Positions 1 to 9,580 of a stretch of DNA of 64,000 nucleotides are shown in pieces. The DNA is from Saprospiraceae bacterium UBA3362. Its GTDB lineage: Bacteria > Bacteroidota > Bacteroidia > Chitinophagales > Saprospiraceae. The stretch covers positions 12,471 to 76,470 of the forward strand of contig DEQQ01000034.1 of NCBI GenBank assembly GCA_002360455.1, given 5' to 3'. Made by a program: the position numbers and the translations under genes. Below the pieces are notes generated by a model. It was not told the origin of the DNA. It saw nothing but the letters and a program-made list of their open reading frames with translations, and ran no database searches. Positions within the stretch are counted from its first letter, which is position 1. Every line of letters starts with the position of its first letter.

Positions 1-1900
1 AGCGCTCGGTGTAAATGCTGTCATACCATTTCCAATTGGTTACAGGAGCCACAGCAATAGCAGACTTAAATACATCATTTCCTTTGAGCAAACAAAGAGA
101 TGACATATATCCGCCATACGACCATCCAAATATTCCAATTCTTTCCGGATCTACAAATTTTAAACTCGCCATATACTTGGCGGCATCTATCTGATCTTCT
201 GTCTCGTATTTTCCAAGCTGAAGGTAGGTCATTTTTTTGAATTCCTCTCCCTTTCCTCCTGTACCTCTATTGTCCACTACCAAAATAATATACCCTTTCT
301 GTGCCAACATTTGAAACCAACCGAAATTTCCCATAGCATTCCAAGAATCCAATACTTGCTGACTTCCGGGGCCGCCATATAAATGCATGAAAACTGGATG
401 CTTTTTCGTTGAGTCAAAATTCGGCGGAAATATCATTAATGCATTTAATTCTTGTGCATTTCTATTCAAGATTCCGGTTAGATGAATAGTAGAAAGTTGA
501 TATTCCTTCAATCTCTGTTTCAAATCTTGATTATCCTCCAAAACTTTCAACAAGTTTCCCTCCTGATCTCTAATAGAAATTACAGGTGGTGTATTGATAT
601 CAGATTGTTGGAAAACAAAATACTTTGCTCCGGGAGACATTTGTACTTTTGTAGTACTTTTATCCATAGTCATTACTCTACTCTTTCCGGACTCAATATC
701 AAGTTGAACCAATTTTCGCTCTAATCCACGTTGAGCAGTTCTCTGATAATAAATCCTCTTTTCATCAATCGTAAATCCATAAAACTCAGTCATTTCTTCA
801 CTTCCATAACTCAATTGTTTTACTTCATTATTCTTCATGGAATGCAGGTACAATTGATTGTATCCATCTTTTTCACTTGACCATAAAAATTGCGACCCAT
901 TATTTAAAAAATATAAATTATCATGCACATCGACATAATATTTATTTTTTTCTTCAAGCAGTAAACTTATTGCATTGGACTCTGTATTTACAGCCAGTAA
1001 TTTTAAATGATTTTGCCATCGGTTCAATATTGTCAAACTCAAAATATTTGGATCTCTTGTCCACTGCAATCTTGGAATATAATATTCGCCGGACATTTGG
1101 CCATTAAGATCCACATTTTTGAGCTTCTTGCTCTTTATTTTATAAATCCATAAACTGACATCAGAATTTTTTTCTCCAACTTTTGGATATTTGAATTGAT
1201 AGGGCTCCGGATACTGCTTATCCTTGTAATATTCCAAAGTAAATTGTTTCACTTTTGACTCATCAAACCGGATAAAAGCAATTGATTTGCTGTCCGGACT
1301 CCAGCGATGTGCAGAAGTAAGAACAAATTCCTCCTCATAAACCCAATCAGAGGCCGCATTGATTATCTCATTTTGTTTGCCATCTTTTGTAACCTGTGTG
1401 ATCTTGTTTGACACAAGATCCTGGATACACAAATTATTTTGAAAAACAAAGGATATTTTACTTTCATCGGGGCTTAGTTCAGGATACATTATTTTTGCGC
1501 CATTATAAATAGTTGTAAGTTTTTTTGTTTTCAAATCCAATACTGAGACTATTGCATAAAATGAATGTCGATACTGAGCTTGTGAATTTGAGAATAAAAT
1601 GATCTTAGTTTCATTGGCAGACAGTCTGTATTGATCAAAACCATTAGGCAAAATCCCTTCTGCATCAAATAAAACTTCCTTCTCTTGCCCAGTTGCAATA
1701 TCAATTTTGACGATTTTATTTTTTACTCGCTTGCTGTAGCTGGATCCATCATTCATAAAATTGAATCCGGGAACAGACTTGGCAGAAAATACAGACTTCT
1801 CTATAATATCCTCCAAATTGATCTGCTTATTTTGAGCCTCTCCAACCGTTAAGCTCAAAGCCATTTTTATTCCCAAAAAAAGAAAAATAATTTTTTTCAT
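1..1900 (-). CDS. DPP IV-type serine peptidase (S9 family), C-terminus cut by window edge
   Basis: Prolyl-oligopeptidase-family exopeptidase, expected to remove N-terminal dipeptides from peptides in the periplasm. Translating from the ATG at 1898-1900 gives a signal peptide beginning MKKIIFLFLG, a long beta-propeller region with the DPP4_N pattern (about residues 90-450), then the start of the alpha/beta-hydrolase domain. The nucleophile elbow GWSYGGYMS places the catalytic Ser at about residue 594. 633 residues are visible without a stop; the family is about 710-730 long, so the catalytic Asp and His lie outside the window. Monocistronic as far as can be seen; the next gene on this strand begins more than 1.5 kb upstream and ends 110 bp away. 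Family assignment is secure; substrate is inferred. Confidence 0.93.
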   Translation of the reverse strand, partial: MKKIIFLFLGIKMALSLTVGEAQNKQINLEDIIEKSVFSAKSVPGFNFMNDGSSYSKRVKNKIVKIDIATGQEKEVLFDAEGILPNGFDQYRLSANETKIILFSNSQAQYRHSFYAIVSVLDLKTKKLTTIYNGAKIMYPELSPDESKISFVFQNNLCIQDLVSNKITQVTKDGKQNEIINAASDWVYEEEFVLTSAHRWSPDSKSIAFIRFDESKVKQFTLEYYKDKQYPEPYQFKYPKVGEKNSDVSLWIYKIKSKKLKNVDLNGQMSGEYYIPRLQWTRDPNILSLTILNRWQNHLKLLAVNTESNAISLLLEEKNKYYVDVHDNLYFLNNGSQFLWSSEKDGYNQLYLHSMKNNEVKQLSYGSEEMTEFYGFTIDEKRIYYQRTAQRGLERKLVQLDIESGKSRVMTMDKSTTKVQMSPGAKYFVFQQSDINTPPVISIRDQEGNLLKVLEDNQDLKQRLKEYQLSTIHLTGILNRNAQELNALMIFPPNFDSTKKHPVFMHLYGGPGSQQVLDSWNAMGNFGWFQMLAQKGYIILVVDNRGTGGKGEEFKKMTYLQLGKYETEDQIDAAKYMASLKFVDPERIGIFGWSYGGYMSSLCLLKGNDVFKSAIAVAPVTNWKWYDSIYTER

Positions 1901-2010
1901 TGTTTGATTTATAGTTTTATTGACAAACTGGTATTGATAATAACAGCATCTTTTTAATATTAAAATTTCAAAATAAATTCCATTTCAATTCGCTTCTTAA
2001 TTCTTCATCA

Positions 2011-3441
2011 TCACAAATATCGCAACACAAAATTTTTAATCCGAGTCTTTATTGCATTATACGGCGCCATAAAAATTTTGGAAGTAGATGGGAGTCGATG
2101 AGATTGCATTGTTATGCTTCTTTTATGACTAAATGTTTCAAAACCAAACTTCCCGTGATAGGATCCCATTCCACTTTGAAAATCTCCTCCAAACGGAAGA
2201 TGATAATTGCAGTAATTGAGAAAAACAGAATTCACACTTACCCCACCGGATCTTGTATTGGAAATCACAGACTCTATTTTCTTTTTATTCTTTCCAAATA
2301 CATACAGGCATAGAGGCCTGTCCATAGAGCTTAGAATTTTAAGATAATCATCCTCAGACTTGTAGCTTAGTACAGGTAAAATTGGACCAAATATTTCTTC
2401 TTGCATCATTGCAAATGAGCTGTCCACCTTATCTACCACCACAGGTCCGAAACAAAGATTGGCTTCGTCCAATAATTCATTTCCCAAAATCCTTGCTCCT
2501 CTTTGTTTAGCTTCATCCAAATATTTTTTCAATCGCAAGAAATGACCTTTATTAATAATCGAACAAAAATCTTTGGACAGTGTTCCCTCAGAAAACCAGC
2601 TAGACCTTAGTTCGGATAAATAATAAGAAATAAATTGATCTTTCTTTGATTCATGGATCAATACAAAATCAGGTGCAATACAGGTTTGACCCGCATTCAG
2701 TGTTTTGCCTAAGATCAACTGCTCTGCAGCTAGTTTCAAATCCGCCGACTCCAAGATTATAGCCGGTGACTTTCCTCCAAGTTCAAGACTTACCGGAGTC
2801 AAATTCTCTGCAGCTGCTTTGAGCACTTTTTTCCCTTTATCCCCCGATCCCGTAAAGAAAATATGGTGAAAGGGCAGGCTACAAAGTTCGGCTGCCAGAT
2901 CTCCTCCTCCATGCTTAATGATAACTTCATCTGCTGTAAAACATTCATCAACTATTTCTTGAATCACAAGAGAACACTTTATAGGATATTCAGATGGCTT
3001 AAGAATTACCTTGTTCCCGGCAGCTATAGCAATAGCTAACACACCGATAGCCAAATTAAAAGGATAGTTCCATGGACTCAATATCAACACAACTCCTTTG
3101 GGCTGATAAATTATTTTTGACGAGGTTCCTATCAAGCTCAGCGGAGTCGGAACTTCGTCGGATCTCATCCAGTCTTTTAGATAAGATTTAGCCATTCTAA
3201 TTTCTGTAAGAACAGGAAATATTTCCGAAGAATCGGTTTCGAATTCGGATTTTCCTAAATCACTTTGTAAGGCCTCATGAATTTTTTTCTGAAACTTGAA
3301 TATGCTTTTTTCTAGTAACTCTAACTTCTTTATTCTCCAGCTATAATCGGGTGTCGGATTGTTTTGAAATAGCTTATTGAGATGTTCAAAATCTATCCTG
3401 TGTTGAACGGTTGCAAGATCTGAAGACAATAAGTTTTCCAT
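2011..3441 (-). CDS. Aldehyde dehydrogenase (class 3-like)
   Basis: NAD(P)-dependent oxidation of an aldehyde to the acid. The 476 residues match the short class-3/fatty-aldehyde type: substrate-positioning PWNYPFNL near residue 120, cofactor-loop FTGSGDKGKKV near 195, the general-base Glu in ELGGKS at about 220, and the catalytic Cys in NAGQTCIAPD at about 254. The C-terminus is basic and amphipathic (KTRIKNFVLRYL), which in class-3 enzymes can contact membrane, but no clear transmembrane helix is present. It is the last gene of the rseP-hscB-aldehyde dehydrogenase operon, 17 bp after hscB. The substrate cannot be read from sequence; a long-chain aldehyde from lipid turnover is plausible. 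Confidence 0.92.
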   Translation of the reverse strand: MENLLSSDLATVQHRIDFEHLNKLFQNNPTPDYSWRIKKLELLEKSIFKFQKKIHEALQSDLGKSEFETDSSEIFPVLTEIRMAKSYLKDWMRSDEVPTPLSLIGTSSKIIYQPKGVVLILSPWNYPFNLAIGVLAIAIAAGNKVILKPSEYPIKCSLVIQEIVDECFTADEVIIKHGGGDLAAELCSLPFHHIFFTGSGDKGKKVLKAAAENLTPVSLELGGKSPAIILESADLKLAAEQLILGKTLNAGQTCIAPDFVLIHESKKDQFISYYLSELRSSWFSEGTLSKDFCSIINKGHFLRLKKYLDEAKQRGARILGNELLDEANLCFGPVVVDKVDSSFAMMQEEIFGPILPVLSYKSEDDYLKILSSMDRPLCLYVFGKNKKKIESVISNTRSGGVSVNSVFLNYCNYHLPFGGDFQSGMGSYHGKFGFETFSHKRSITMQSHRLPSTSKIFMAPYNAIKTRIKNFVLRYL

Positions 3442-3458
3442 ACAGCGAGAGATTGGTG

Positions 3459-3971
3459 TTAAAGTTCCTCAACAGGATTTTGTAGCAAAGTTTTTTTGAT
3501 TCTTTCCAAATAGTTGAGCTGATGAACCAACTCTACCAACTCTTCTCGATCGTTATCATTCAAATCAGATTTACCTAACTTATCCAGACTTGTTTTAAAA
3601 TGCTCGATACAGGACTTTTGCTTAAGATTCCAGTTTGCTTTAAACTCTTCAATTTGAGCTTCATCCTGTGCTTCAATCACAGATTGAATCTCCTCATGAT
3701 AGTCTAACATTTCCATTAAAAATTCTTGATTTTTTGAAATTGAATTCTGTGAAAACACAATATGTTCTAATTCCAAACAATGCTTGAGCCTGGTCACTGG
3801 ATGCAACAAACACTGATAGGCCTGATTGTTGATGCTGCTGTACAGCATGCTATCATAACCATTTTGATCAGGATGCAGCTCTTTGCTTTTAGCATAATAT
3901 TTTCTTCGCAATTCAGACAGGTCAATATGAAATCCTATCGGCAGACCATAATATTCAAAATAATTGACCAT
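3459..3971 (-). CDS. hscB: Fe-S cluster co-chaperone HscB (J-domain protein)
   Basis: J-protein that delivers scaffold-bound iron-sulfur clusters to an Hsp70 partner. The N-terminal J domain keeps the HPD tripeptide at residues 33-35 (LHPDQNG), which stimulates the Hsp70 ATPase. The C-terminal HscB oligomerisation region has the family signature in order: HPVTRLKHCLEL, FLMEMLDYHEE, AQDEAQIEEF and LNYLERIKK. The length (170) equals that of Escherichia coli HscB (171). It starts 4 bp after rseP on the same strand, so the two are probably co-translated. The usual isc neighbours (iscU, hscA, fdx) are not in the window; DnaK at 55 kb could be its Hsp70 partner, but that is inference. Confidence 0.88.
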   Translation of the reverse strand: MVNYFEYYGLPIGFHIDLSELRRKYYAKSKELHPDQNGYDSMLYSSINNQAYQCLLHPVTRLKHCLELEHIVFSQNSISKNQEFLMEMLDYHEEIQSVIEAQDEAQIEEFKANWNLKQKSCIEHFKTSLDKLGKSDLNDNDREELVELVHQLNYLERIKKTLLQNPVEEL

Positions 3972-3975
3972 CAGC

Positions 3976-5313
3976 TTATTTCCCTAGTATTCTAAATATA
4001 TCCATGCCATTGGCATACAACATCAATCCCATCAATAAAACAAATCCTACCAATGTAGCTTTCTCTACAATAGAATCCGGAACTTTCTTTCCTGTGATCA
4101 TCTCCACCAATAAAAACACTACATGCCCTCCATCCAATCCGGGAATAGGCAATAAATTCATAAACCCTAAGATAATAGAAAGCACAGCCGTCATTCTCCA
4201 AAATGAAAACCAGTCCCAAGTTTTTTCAAACATATTGGCGATGGAAGCGAATCCTCCCAAAGAATCTTTTGCTTTAATTTCTCCTGAAAACATTTTACCA
4301 AATGCCTTCAATTGATTACTCAATAAATCCCAGCCTTCCTTTACACCCAATGGCAGAGAAGCCAAAAACGAATATTGATCATGAGATACTTTATAATGCT
4401 TGTCCATCATCGGCCAATAAACCCCAAGCCGACCGTCATCTCCAACTTTTACTTCATTTCGTATAGTGTCCTGTCCTCTGATCACAGCAATAGGTAAAGA
4501 AATATTTTTTCTTTTGTTCAATATTTTCGAAACCTGATGTGCAAATTGTACAGCTTGACCATCGACTTCAATACATCGGTCCCCAACTTTAAATCCTGCT
4601 TTTTCCATTGCAGAGCCCGGAAAAAATTTGAATGCTTCTGCAGGCATAGGAATATTCCATAATTCAAGATCTTTTGCAGAAGGCTTGGTCAATTCTTGTA
4701 CCAGATTTTGAGGTATCTGTATTTGAATGGTTTCACCATTTCGCTCAAGCTCAAAGTTCTGTTTGTTTTCCAAAACAATTCCTTTCAGCATTTCTGCACG
4801 ATCAAATCGTTCTACGGCTTGACCTCCTTGTTTCAATATTCTATCACCGTCGCGAAATCCCATTTGGTAAGCAAAACTGTCCACCGCTATACCATATTTC
4901 ATTTCGGACATTGGCATATAACTTTTGCCATAGATCCATATCAAAAAAGCAAAGATCAAAAATCCCAAAATAAAATTGACCACAACACCGCCAATCATAA
5001 TGATCAATCGCTGCCATGTTTTTTTTGATCTAAATTCCCATTCTTTGGGCTCTTCTTTCAGCTTTTCTGTATCAAAACTCTCGTCCACCATTCCGGCAAT
5101 TTTTACATAACCTCCCAAGGGCAACCAGCCTATGCCATACTCGGTGTCTCCAATTTTCTTTTTGAATAATGAAAACCAAGGATCAAAAAACAAATAGAAC
5201 TTTTCGACTCGTGTTTTAAACCACTTTGCCGGAAAAAAATGTCCGCATTCATGCAAAGTAACCAAAATTACAAGGCTCAGCATAAACTGCGATATCATTA
5301 TAAAATTTCCCAT
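3976..5313 (-). CDS. rseP: RIP zinc metalloprotease RseP (site-2 protease)
   Basis: Intramembrane metalloprotease that cuts membrane-anchored anti-sigma factors and signal-peptide remnants. The zinc motif HECGH lies at residues 21-25 in the first membrane helix, and the second active-site motif NLLPIPGLDGGH near residue 390 supplies the metal-binding Asp. Two PDZ-like modules lie between (about 130-210 and 220-300), the second beginning FPGSAMEKAGFKVGDR. About four membrane segments are visible, and the 445-residue length is normal for the family. First gene of an operon with hscB and an aldehyde dehydrogenase; a TACTTTTG -7 box lies 26 bp upstream. Several ECF-type sigma/anti-sigma systems are expected clients, but none is encoded beside it. 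Confidence 0.95.
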   Translation of the reverse strand: MGNFIMISQFMLSLVILVTLHECGHFFPAKWFKTRVEKFYLFFDPWFSLFKKKIGDTEYGIGWLPLGGYVKIAGMVDESFDTEKLKEEPKEWEFRSKKTWQRLIIMIGGVVVNFILGFLIFAFLIWIYGKSYMPMSEMKYGIAVDSFAYQMGFRDGDRILKQGGQAVERFDRAEMLKGIVLENKQNFELERNGETIQIQIPQNLVQELTKPSAKDLELWNIPMPAEAFKFFPGSAMEKAGFKVGDRCIEVDGQAVQFAHQVSKILNKRKNISLPIAVIRGQDTIRNEVKVGDDGRLGVYWPMMDKHYKVSHDQYSFLASLPLGVKEGWDLLSNQLKAFGKMFSGEIKAKDSLGGFASIANMFEKTWDWFSFWRMTAVLSIILGFMNLLPIPGLDGGHVVFLLVEMITGKKVPDSIVEKATLVGFVLLMGLMLYANGMDIFRILGK

Positions 5314-5339
5314 TTCTCTAACTTATTCTGATCAAAACG

Positions 5340-5347
5340 CAAAAGTA
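5340..5347 (-). promoter_or_regulatory. Bacteroidota -7 box for the rseP operon
   Basis: TACTTTTG on the minus strand matches the Bacteroidota -7 consensus TAnnTTTG and lies 26 bp before the rseP ATG. A TTTGAC-like -33 candidate is present, but its spacing (about 23-25 bp) is a little long. Confidence 0.5.
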
Positions 5348-5653
5348 GGCATTTTAGTTGGTTATGGCTTGTCAAATATATCTTAAACCAACCTTTGTCC
5401 CTGGCTAAAAGCGAATAGAAATAGAGTAAAATAATCAAGCCCAAAAGCAATCTCACACTTGATCAATAGGATCTTACTAGGAATTTGCCCGACTGAGTTG
5501 GATGCCTGAGCTTGGACATAAAGACTAAGCCAATGCGCGTAATAGGCTAAAAACCACCGGATTTCATAAGCTATAATGGACAATCACAGTTTCTACATTG
5601 GCATTGAAGAACTAATTCCTTTCTGAATAGCTCGCGCTTTACAAAGTTTGCTC
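5348..5653. other. Intergenic region between divergent operons
   Basis: About 300 bp separate the rseP operon from the oxidoreductase operon. Short reading frames here have no recognisable protein features, and I see no RNA structure or repeat. Only the two divergent promoter candidates at its edges are supported. Confidence 0.5.
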
Positions 5654-5661
5654 TATATTTG
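5654..5661 (+). promoter_or_regulatory. -7 box (TATATTTG) of the oxidoreductase operon
   Basis: TATATTTG fits TAnnTTTG exactly. It overlaps the first possible TTG start codon at 5659, so that TTG would lie upstream of the transcription start. This is why I place the protein start at the TTG at 5683, about 21 bp downstream of the box. Confidence 0.55.
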
Positions 5662-5682
5662 CCATCCTTAAAATTACTTGCG

Positions 5683-7461
5683 TTGAATCCAACAAATATT
5701 CAAGATCCGGAGTACTTTCATAAAGTTGTGGACTGCCAGTATGCCTGCCCTGCTCACACTCCCGTCCCCGAGTACATCAGGCTCATTGCAGCCGGAAAAT
5801 ATACGGAAGCTTATATGATCAACTGGGTCTCCAATGTTTTTCCCGGTGTTCTGGGAAGAACCTGCGACAGACCCTGCGAACCGGCTTGTAGGAGAGGTCG
5901 TGTAGAAGACGAGCCTGTGGCCATTTGCAGATTAAAACGCGTGGCGGCAGACAACAAAGGCGATGTCAGTTCTCTCATGCCGGCTCCGGCCAAGCAATCC
6001 AATGGAAAACGCATTGCCCTTATAGGAGGAGGTCCAGCATCTCTTACAGTTGCAAGAGATCTTGCCCCACTAGGCTATGAAATAGACCTGTATGACGAAC
6101 AGATCGCCGGAGGTGGAATGATGCGCTCTCAAATTCCCAGCTTCAGGCTGCCGGAAACCGTACTCAATGAGGAAGTAAACTACATTCTTGATCTGGGAAT
6201 TCACAGTACTTTTTCTCGACGAATAAACAGCCTAAAAGATGAAATCCTGGCTAAAAATTATAATGCCGTCTTTGTAGGCACAGGAGCTCCAAGAGGCAAA
6301 GATCTAGCAGACCTTCCCGGAAGAAATGAAATCCAATCCAATATCCACATAGGCATAGAATGGTTGGCGAATGTAGCCTTTGGACATGTGAATCAGATAG
6401 GAAAAAAAGTTCTTGTTATCGGTGGAGGAAATACTGCCATGGATTGCTGCAGAACTTCACGACGACTGGGCGGTGAGGATGTTAGAGTTGTAGTAAGAAG
6501 TCCTTTCAATGAAATGAAGGCAAGCCCATGGGAAATAGAAGATGCTCAGCATGAAGATATCCCATTTTACAATATGCATTCTCCAAAACAGTTCCTTATT
6601 GAAAATGGAAAATTGGTGGGAATGCAATTTGAAATTGTTGAAGCTAAATATGAAAATGGAAAGCGGAAACTAATTCCGACCGGCACATTGGTCAATATGG
6701 AAGCTGATGATGTCATTCTTGCCATTGGACAAGAGAATAGCTTCCCATGGATAGAACGCGATTTGGGTATTCAATTTGATCAATGGGAACTTCCGATATT
6801 GAACGAAAAAACATTTCAGTCCACTTTGGATAAAGTGTTCTTTGGAGGAGATGCAGCATTCGGCCCTAAGAATGTGATCACTGCAGTGGCACAAGGACAT
6901 CAGGCTGCGATCTCTATAGATCTGTATTGCCAAACCAAAGATCTAAACTCAGATCGTCCTCATCCTATGACCAATCTCATTAGACAAAAAATGGGGATTC
7001 ATGAATGGTCTTATGACAACCAAACCTCTGACGATCTCCGCTTCAAAGTGCCTCATGCCGACAAAAAAAATGCTCTCAGCAATAGACTGCTTGAGGTTGA
7101 GCTTGGCTTTGATCAGAACATAGGCTTCAAAGAAGCTCAACGCTGTCTCAACTGTGATGTTCAAACCATCTTTACTACGAGTAAATGTATAGAGTGTGAT
7201 GCCTGCGTAGATATTTGCCCGACATCATGTATCACTTTTACCGCCAACGGCAGCGAAGAAGATCTTAGAACAAGACTCAATGCGCCTGCCAATGAGCTTA
7301 CTCAGGATCTTTATGTATCCGATGTATTGCCTACTCAACGAGTAATGATCAAAGACGAAAACGTCTGCCTGCATTGCGGACTGTGCGCAGAGCGTTGCCC
7401 AACGTCTGCTTGGGATATGCAAAAATATTTATATCATTCGCCAAAAGCCTGTCAACTTTAA
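5683..7461 (+). CDS. FAD-dependent NAD(P)H oxidoreductase with two [4Fe-4S] ferredoxin motifs (GltD-like)
   Basis: Electron-transfer flavoprotein of the glutamate-synthase small-subunit type. In order: an N-terminal Cys-rich Fe-S module (CQYACPAHTPVPEY, then CDRPCEPACRRG), an FAD-binding Rossmann motif (ALIGGGPASL), an NAD(P)-binding motif (VLVIGGGNTAMD), and a C-terminal bacterial ferredoxin domain with CIECDACVDICP near residue 502 and CLHCGLCAERCP near 562. The stop TAA overlaps the ATG of the next gene (TAATG), so the two chains are coupled, and this protein probably passes electrons between NAD(P)H and the ferredoxin site of the 2-oxoacid oxidoreductase. The start is uncertain: TTG at 5683 is preferred over the TTG at 5659 that lies inside the -7 box. 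Confidence 0.88.
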   Translation: MNPTNIQDPEYFHKVVDCQYACPAHTPVPEYIRLIAAGKYTEAYMINWVSNVFPGVLGRTCDRPCEPACRRGRVEDEPVAICRLKRVAADNKGDVSSLMPAPAKQSNGKRIALIGGGPASLTVARDLAPLGYEIDLYDEQIAGGGMMRSQIPSFRLPETVLNEEVNYILDLGIHSTFSRRINSLKDEILAKNYNAVFVGTGAPRGKDLADLPGRNEIQSNIHIGIEWLANVAFGHVNQIGKKVLVIGGGNTAMDCCRTSRRLGGEDVRVVVRSPFNEMKASPWEIEDAQHEDIPFYNMHSPKQFLIENGKLVGMQFEIVEAKYENGKRKLIPTGTLVNMEADDVILAIGQENSFPWIERDLGIQFDQWELPILNEKTFQSTLDKVFFGGDAAFGPKNVITAVAQGHQAAISIDLYCQTKDLNSDRPHPMTNLIRQKMGIHEWSYDNQTSDDLRFKVPHADKKNALSNRLLEVELGFDQNIGFKEAQRCLNCDVQTIFTTSKCIECDACVDICPTSCITFTANGSEEDLRTRLNAPANELTQDLYVSDVLPTQRVMIKDENVCLHCGLCAERCPTSAWDMQKYLYHSPKACQL

Positions 7462-9269
7462 TGGAACAACATCGTATCAATGACTTGGTAGTTCGTTTTG
7501 CCAATGTCAATGGAACCGGATCAGCCAGCGCTAATAACATGTTTGCCAAAGCGATCTTCCGAATGGGAATTCCGGTAAGTCCAAAAAATATTTTCCCATC
7601 CAATATTCAAGGTCTCCCTACCTGGTATGAAGTACGAGTAAACGAAAAAGCTTATCTGGGTCGTAAGGAAGGTATTGATATTATGGTGGCTGTCAATGCC
7701 CAGAGCTTTGATAAAGATCTCAAATCCGTCAAATCCGGAGGCTACCTTATGTATGATTCTACCAAAAATCTTACAAATCTCAATCGGACAGATATTCATT
7801 ATATTCCTGTTCCAATGATGGAGCTCTGTCTTGCGCATTACGATGACGCAAGAACCCATTTGCTAATGAAAAACGTAATTTACGTTGGAGCCTTGGCCGC
7901 CTTACTCAACATAAGCACTGAAGTTCTGGAAACATTAATACAGGAACAATTCAAGAAAAAAGAAAAACTGATTCCGGGCAATATCAAAGCTCTTCATTTG
8001 GGTATCGATTATGCCAAGCAACATTTTGCCTGTCCTCTTCCACTTCATCTTGAGTCAAGAGAACTGAACAAGAATAAAATTCTGATCGAAGGCAACAACG
8101 CCTGTGCCTTGGGTGCAGTCTATGCCGGAGCAACTGTGGGCTCTTGGTATCCCATCACCCCATCGACTTCGGTAATGAATAATTTCGAAAAATGGTGTCA
8201 AAAACTTAGAGTAGTAGATGGAGAAAACCGCTTTGCCATAGTTCAGGCCGAAGACGAATTGGCCGCGATGGGTATGGTCCTTGGAGCCGGTTGGAATGGA
8301 GCTCGATCCTTTACAGCCACCAGCGGGCCCGGGGTTTCATTGATGAGCGAATTTTTAGGTTTATCCTATTTTGCCGAAATCCCTGCAGTCCTCATCGATG
8401 TTCAGCGCGGAGGACCTTCTACCGGTATGCCCACCCGAACCCAACAATCTGATCTCCTCGCTGCAGCGTACGCATCCCATGGTGATACAAAACACATATT
8501 ATTGTTTCCATCCAGTCCTAAGGAATGTTTTGAAATGACCGTAACCGCTTTTGATCTTGCAGAAAGATTTCAGACAGCGGTGATCGTGATGACTGACCTT
8601 GATCTCGGCATGAACGATCATCTCAGCGATCCGTTGGAATGGAATGACAGTCGTCAGATGGATCGAGGCAAAGTTTTGAATGCCGAACAACTTGACCAAC
8701 TTTCTACATTTGGTCGCTATCTTGACGTGGATGGAGATGGAGTTTGCTACAGGACTATCCCAGGCACCCACCCTACCAAAGGCTCTTTTTTTACTCGAGG
8801 AAGTTCCCGTGACGAATATGCAAAATACACTGAAGAAGGTGCCGCTTATCAAAGAAATATGGAACGCCTGGTTAAAAAATGGGAAACCATAAAGGACATC
8901 GTTCCTGCCGCAGAAATTAACATCAAAAACTCGGAATCTAAACAAGCTATACTTTATTTCGGAACTTCGACTGCAGCCTGTGAAGAAGCTATAGATTTAT
9001 TGCATGAGCAAAACATTCATGTCAATCAAATCAAGATCAATTCATTTCCATTTGGATCTGAGGTCTCGGACTTTTTGGAGAAACATGATCAGGTCTTCGT
9101 TGTTGAACAAAATCGCGATGCACAGATGCGGAGCTTATTGATCAATGAACTTGAAATAAATCCAAAGCGGTTGACCAAAATTCTGCACTATGATGGCATG
9201 CCTATAACGGCAGACTTTATAGCAGAACAAGTTGCTCAACATACAGCTCCGGTCTCAATAGAATCATAA
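7461..9269 (+). CDS. korA: 2-oxoacid:ferredoxin oxidoreductase, fused gamma-alpha subunit
   Basis: Subunit of a CoA-acylating 2-oxoacid (2-oxoglutarate-like) ferredoxin oxidoreductase. The N-terminal third is the gamma domain (starts RINDLVVRFANVNGTGS). The alpha/pyrimidine-binding domain follows, with GNNACALGAVYAG and YPITPSTSV near residues 210-235 and the conserved SGPGVSLMSEF loop near 290. At 602 residues it has the length of gamma-alpha fusions. The ATG at 7461 overlaps the previous stop, which excludes a start further upstream. The TPP-binding beta subunit that normally follows is absent; a GC-rich repeat element sits directly after the stop codon. Substrate is inferred from family, not proven. 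Confidence 0.88.
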   Translation: MEQHRINDLVVRFANVNGTGSASANNMFAKAIFRMGIPVSPKNIFPSNIQGLPTWYEVRVNEKAYLGRKEGIDIMVAVNAQSFDKDLKSVKSGGYLMYDSTKNLTNLNRTDIHYIPVPMMELCLAHYDDARTHLLMKNVIYVGALAALLNISTEVLETLIQEQFKKKEKLIPGNIKALHLGIDYAKQHFACPLPLHLESRELNKNKILIEGNNACALGAVYAGATVGSWYPITPSTSVMNNFEKWCQKLRVVDGENRFAIVQAEDELAAMGMVLGAGWNGARSFTATSGPGVSLMSEFLGLSYFAEIPAVLIDVQRGGPSTGMPTRTQQSDLLAAAYASHGDTKHILLFPSSPKECFEMTVTAFDLAERFQTAVIVMTDLDLGMNDHLSDPLEWNDSRQMDRGKVLNAEQLDQLSTFGRYLDVDGDGVCYRTIPGTHPTKGSFFTRGSSRDEYAKYTEEGAAYQRNMERLVKKWETIKDIVPAAEINIKNSESKQAILYFGTSTAACEEAIDLLHEQNIHVNQIKINSFPFGSEVSDFLEKHDQVFVVEQNRDAQMRSLLINELEINPKRLTKILHYDGMPITADFIAEQVAQHTAPVSIES

Positions 9270-9277
9270 GGATTATT

Positions 9278-9360
9278 GGGGTGTGCCCCTTACGGGTCGC
9301 CGTCCTTCGGGCTCGCTATCGCTCGGTGCTTTGCACCAAGCCCTACGGGTGGCTCACACA
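9278..9360 (+). repeat. GC-rich dispersed repeat, copy 1
   Basis: An intergenic GC-rich element begins with GGGGTGTGCCCC and contains the core GGGCTCGCTATCGCTCGG followed by TGCTTTGCACC, a short inverted repeat. Related copies occur at 21893-21982 (opposite strand) and 57504-57607. It starts 8 bp after the korA-like stop codon. A reading frame across it is an artefact of its composition. The rest of the gap to ligA (9361-9499) shows nothing I can name. Confidence 0.8.
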
Positions 9361-9499
9361 AATAAAGCTAATTTTAATAACACTACTTGGTCTTACTCAT
9401 TCTATATCAACTTCTCAAAAATTTTGGACCATTGTGCAAATCAAATTGAGATAAAACTAATTTATTTTTACTCCAAATTCATCTTCCGACCAAACCGCT

Positions 9500-9507
9500 T
9501 ATCTTTG
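9500..9507 (+). promoter_or_regulatory. -7 box (TATCTTTG) upstream of ligA
   Basis: Exact match to TAnnTTTG, 73 bp before the ligA ATG at 9581. The leader would be longer than at other genes in the window, so the assignment is tentative. Confidence 0.4.
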
Positions 9508-9580
9508 AACTCAATTTGGTTTTATCCCAAATCTTTAGTCTTTTTAAAACTGTTTATCCAATCCTCTATTCATCCTGTTC

